A DNA stretch of 64,000 nucleotides, from contig CM042684.1 of the NCBI GenBank assembly GCA_023614405.1, positions 537,896,682 through 537,960,681 on the forward strand, in the 5' to 3' direction. Positions 63,831 to 64,000 of this stretch are shown here, in pieces; positions within the stretch are counted from its first letter, which is position 1, and every line of letters starts with the position of its first letter. A program made the translations under genes and the position numbers. The notes below the pieces were generated by a model. It had not been told where the DNA came from, did not search any database, and saw only the letters and a program-made list of their open reading frames with translations. The stretch is from Avena insularis (Eukaryota > Streptophyta > Magnoliopsida > Poales > Poaceae).

Positions 63831-64000
63831 TTCATGAGCTATTGCCCATAGTTTTGGGTTCTAGGGAGATTTAAAACGACCGTAAGACTAGTTACATGTT
63901 TGAGAGTTATGACAAAAAATTCGTCGTTTTCGCGCTTTATGGCCATTTTCATGACTTATTGCAAATTGTTTTGGGCTTCTTGGGTGATTTACAATGACCT

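Larger units (their letters stand above)
25959..64000. repeat. 118-bp satellite array, right block
   Basis: Same satellite, same orientation and same monomer types as the left block, uninterrupted to the window end. It starts inside the B monomer split by the retrotransposon. That monomer has an F-like middle (GAGCAATAGCCCACAG). C, D, E, F, G and H follow, with the next A at about 26777. Unit sizes are described in the sub-sections. Some stretches, such as adjacent units at 40458 and 41384, are nearly identical, which shows recent local homogenisation. Confidence 0.97.
45973..64000. repeat. Right array, 8-mer HOR section with alternating clean and altered units
   Basis: Anchors at 45973, 46915, 47858, 48799, 49735, 50673, 51617, 52555, 53481, 54424, 55359, 56294, 57229, 58171, 59113, 60057, 60995, 61932 and 62873 keep the 8-mer register (926-944 bp). 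Clean stretches (for example 45973-46900, 52000-52700, 53880-54640, 62280-62700) alternate with stretches rich in one-base indels and GTTTT-to-GCTTT changes (49020-50230, 56280-56950, 60230-62160). The slightly shorter altered units come from these small deletions. Confidence 0.85.

Noticed and set aside
100..64000. Dozens of 60-156-residue open frames in the satellite on both strands, with recurring protein-like text
   Set aside because: They repeat with the monomer, occur on both strands in overlapping frames, and start and stop at satellite landmarks. The 118-bp period is not a multiple of three, so frames rotate. They have no codon signature or conserved domain.
1..64000. CENP-B box in the satellite
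   Set aside because: I found no match to the TTCG....A..CGGG pattern. TTCG occurs but the CGGG half is missing.
1..64000. Assignment to the rye 118/120-bp family or another named grass satellite because of equal monomer length
   Set aside because: Length alone is not evidence and I could not confirm sequence similarity from memory. A database comparison would decide.

Overview
The window is plant nuclear DNA, very probably from a grass. Two things fill it: a 118-bp tandem satellite (1-12976 and 25959-64000, about 51 kb) and one 12,982-bp Ty3/Gypsy LTR retrotransposon (12977-25958, + strand) inserted into that satellite. I see no host gene, tRNA, rRNA or CRISPR. The grass assignment is an inference from the element: Tat-type polyprotein with two RNase H domains, CTCGGGGGCTAC next to the 3' LTR, and an antisense gene of the 'putative gypsy type transposon' (PF04195-like) family known from grass elements. 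I cannot name the species or match the satellite to a named family.

The satellite has higher-order repeat (HOR) structure. Its monomers fall into eight recurring types, called A to H here. The basic unit is the 8-mer ABCDEFGH of about 943 bp. Derived units of 4, 5, 6, 7 and 9 monomers come from deletions or crossovers between types. The left array runs 5,9,8,5,5,9,8,5,5,8,5,5,8,8,4,8,4 monomers. It contains a 27-monomer (3,179-bp) super-repeat present twice and an 18-monomer (2,120-bp) super-repeat present twice. The right array mixes 6- and 8-mers up to about 35.7 kb and then runs almost purely as 8-mers to the end. From about 39.4 kb onward, clean units alternate with patches that share a context-specific set of small changes (GTTTT to GCTTT, shortened A and G runs). 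These could be assembly error or real variation.

The retrotransposon has 489/490-bp LTRs (TG...CA, TATA box), a primer-binding site, gag, protease, RT, Gypsy RNase H, a second plant-type RNase H and integrase, then a 5.5-kb 3' region. Removing the element plus one 5-bp target duplication restores a normal 942-bp 8-mer. The LTRs differ at roughly 35-40 sites (7-8 percent, hand count) and gag-pol carries many stops and frameshifts, so it is an old, non-autonomous copy. The 3' region carries, on the minus strand, a six-exon gene whose five introns all have GT-AG ends and preserve reading phase (24164 to 21343). A second two-exon antisense module follows (21180 to 20347). Upstream of the antisense gene lie a G-box, a TGACGTCA site and a duplicated hairpin/PPT-like module.

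The many 60-156-residue open frames in the satellite are translation artefacts of a stop-poor repeat and are not annotated as genes.
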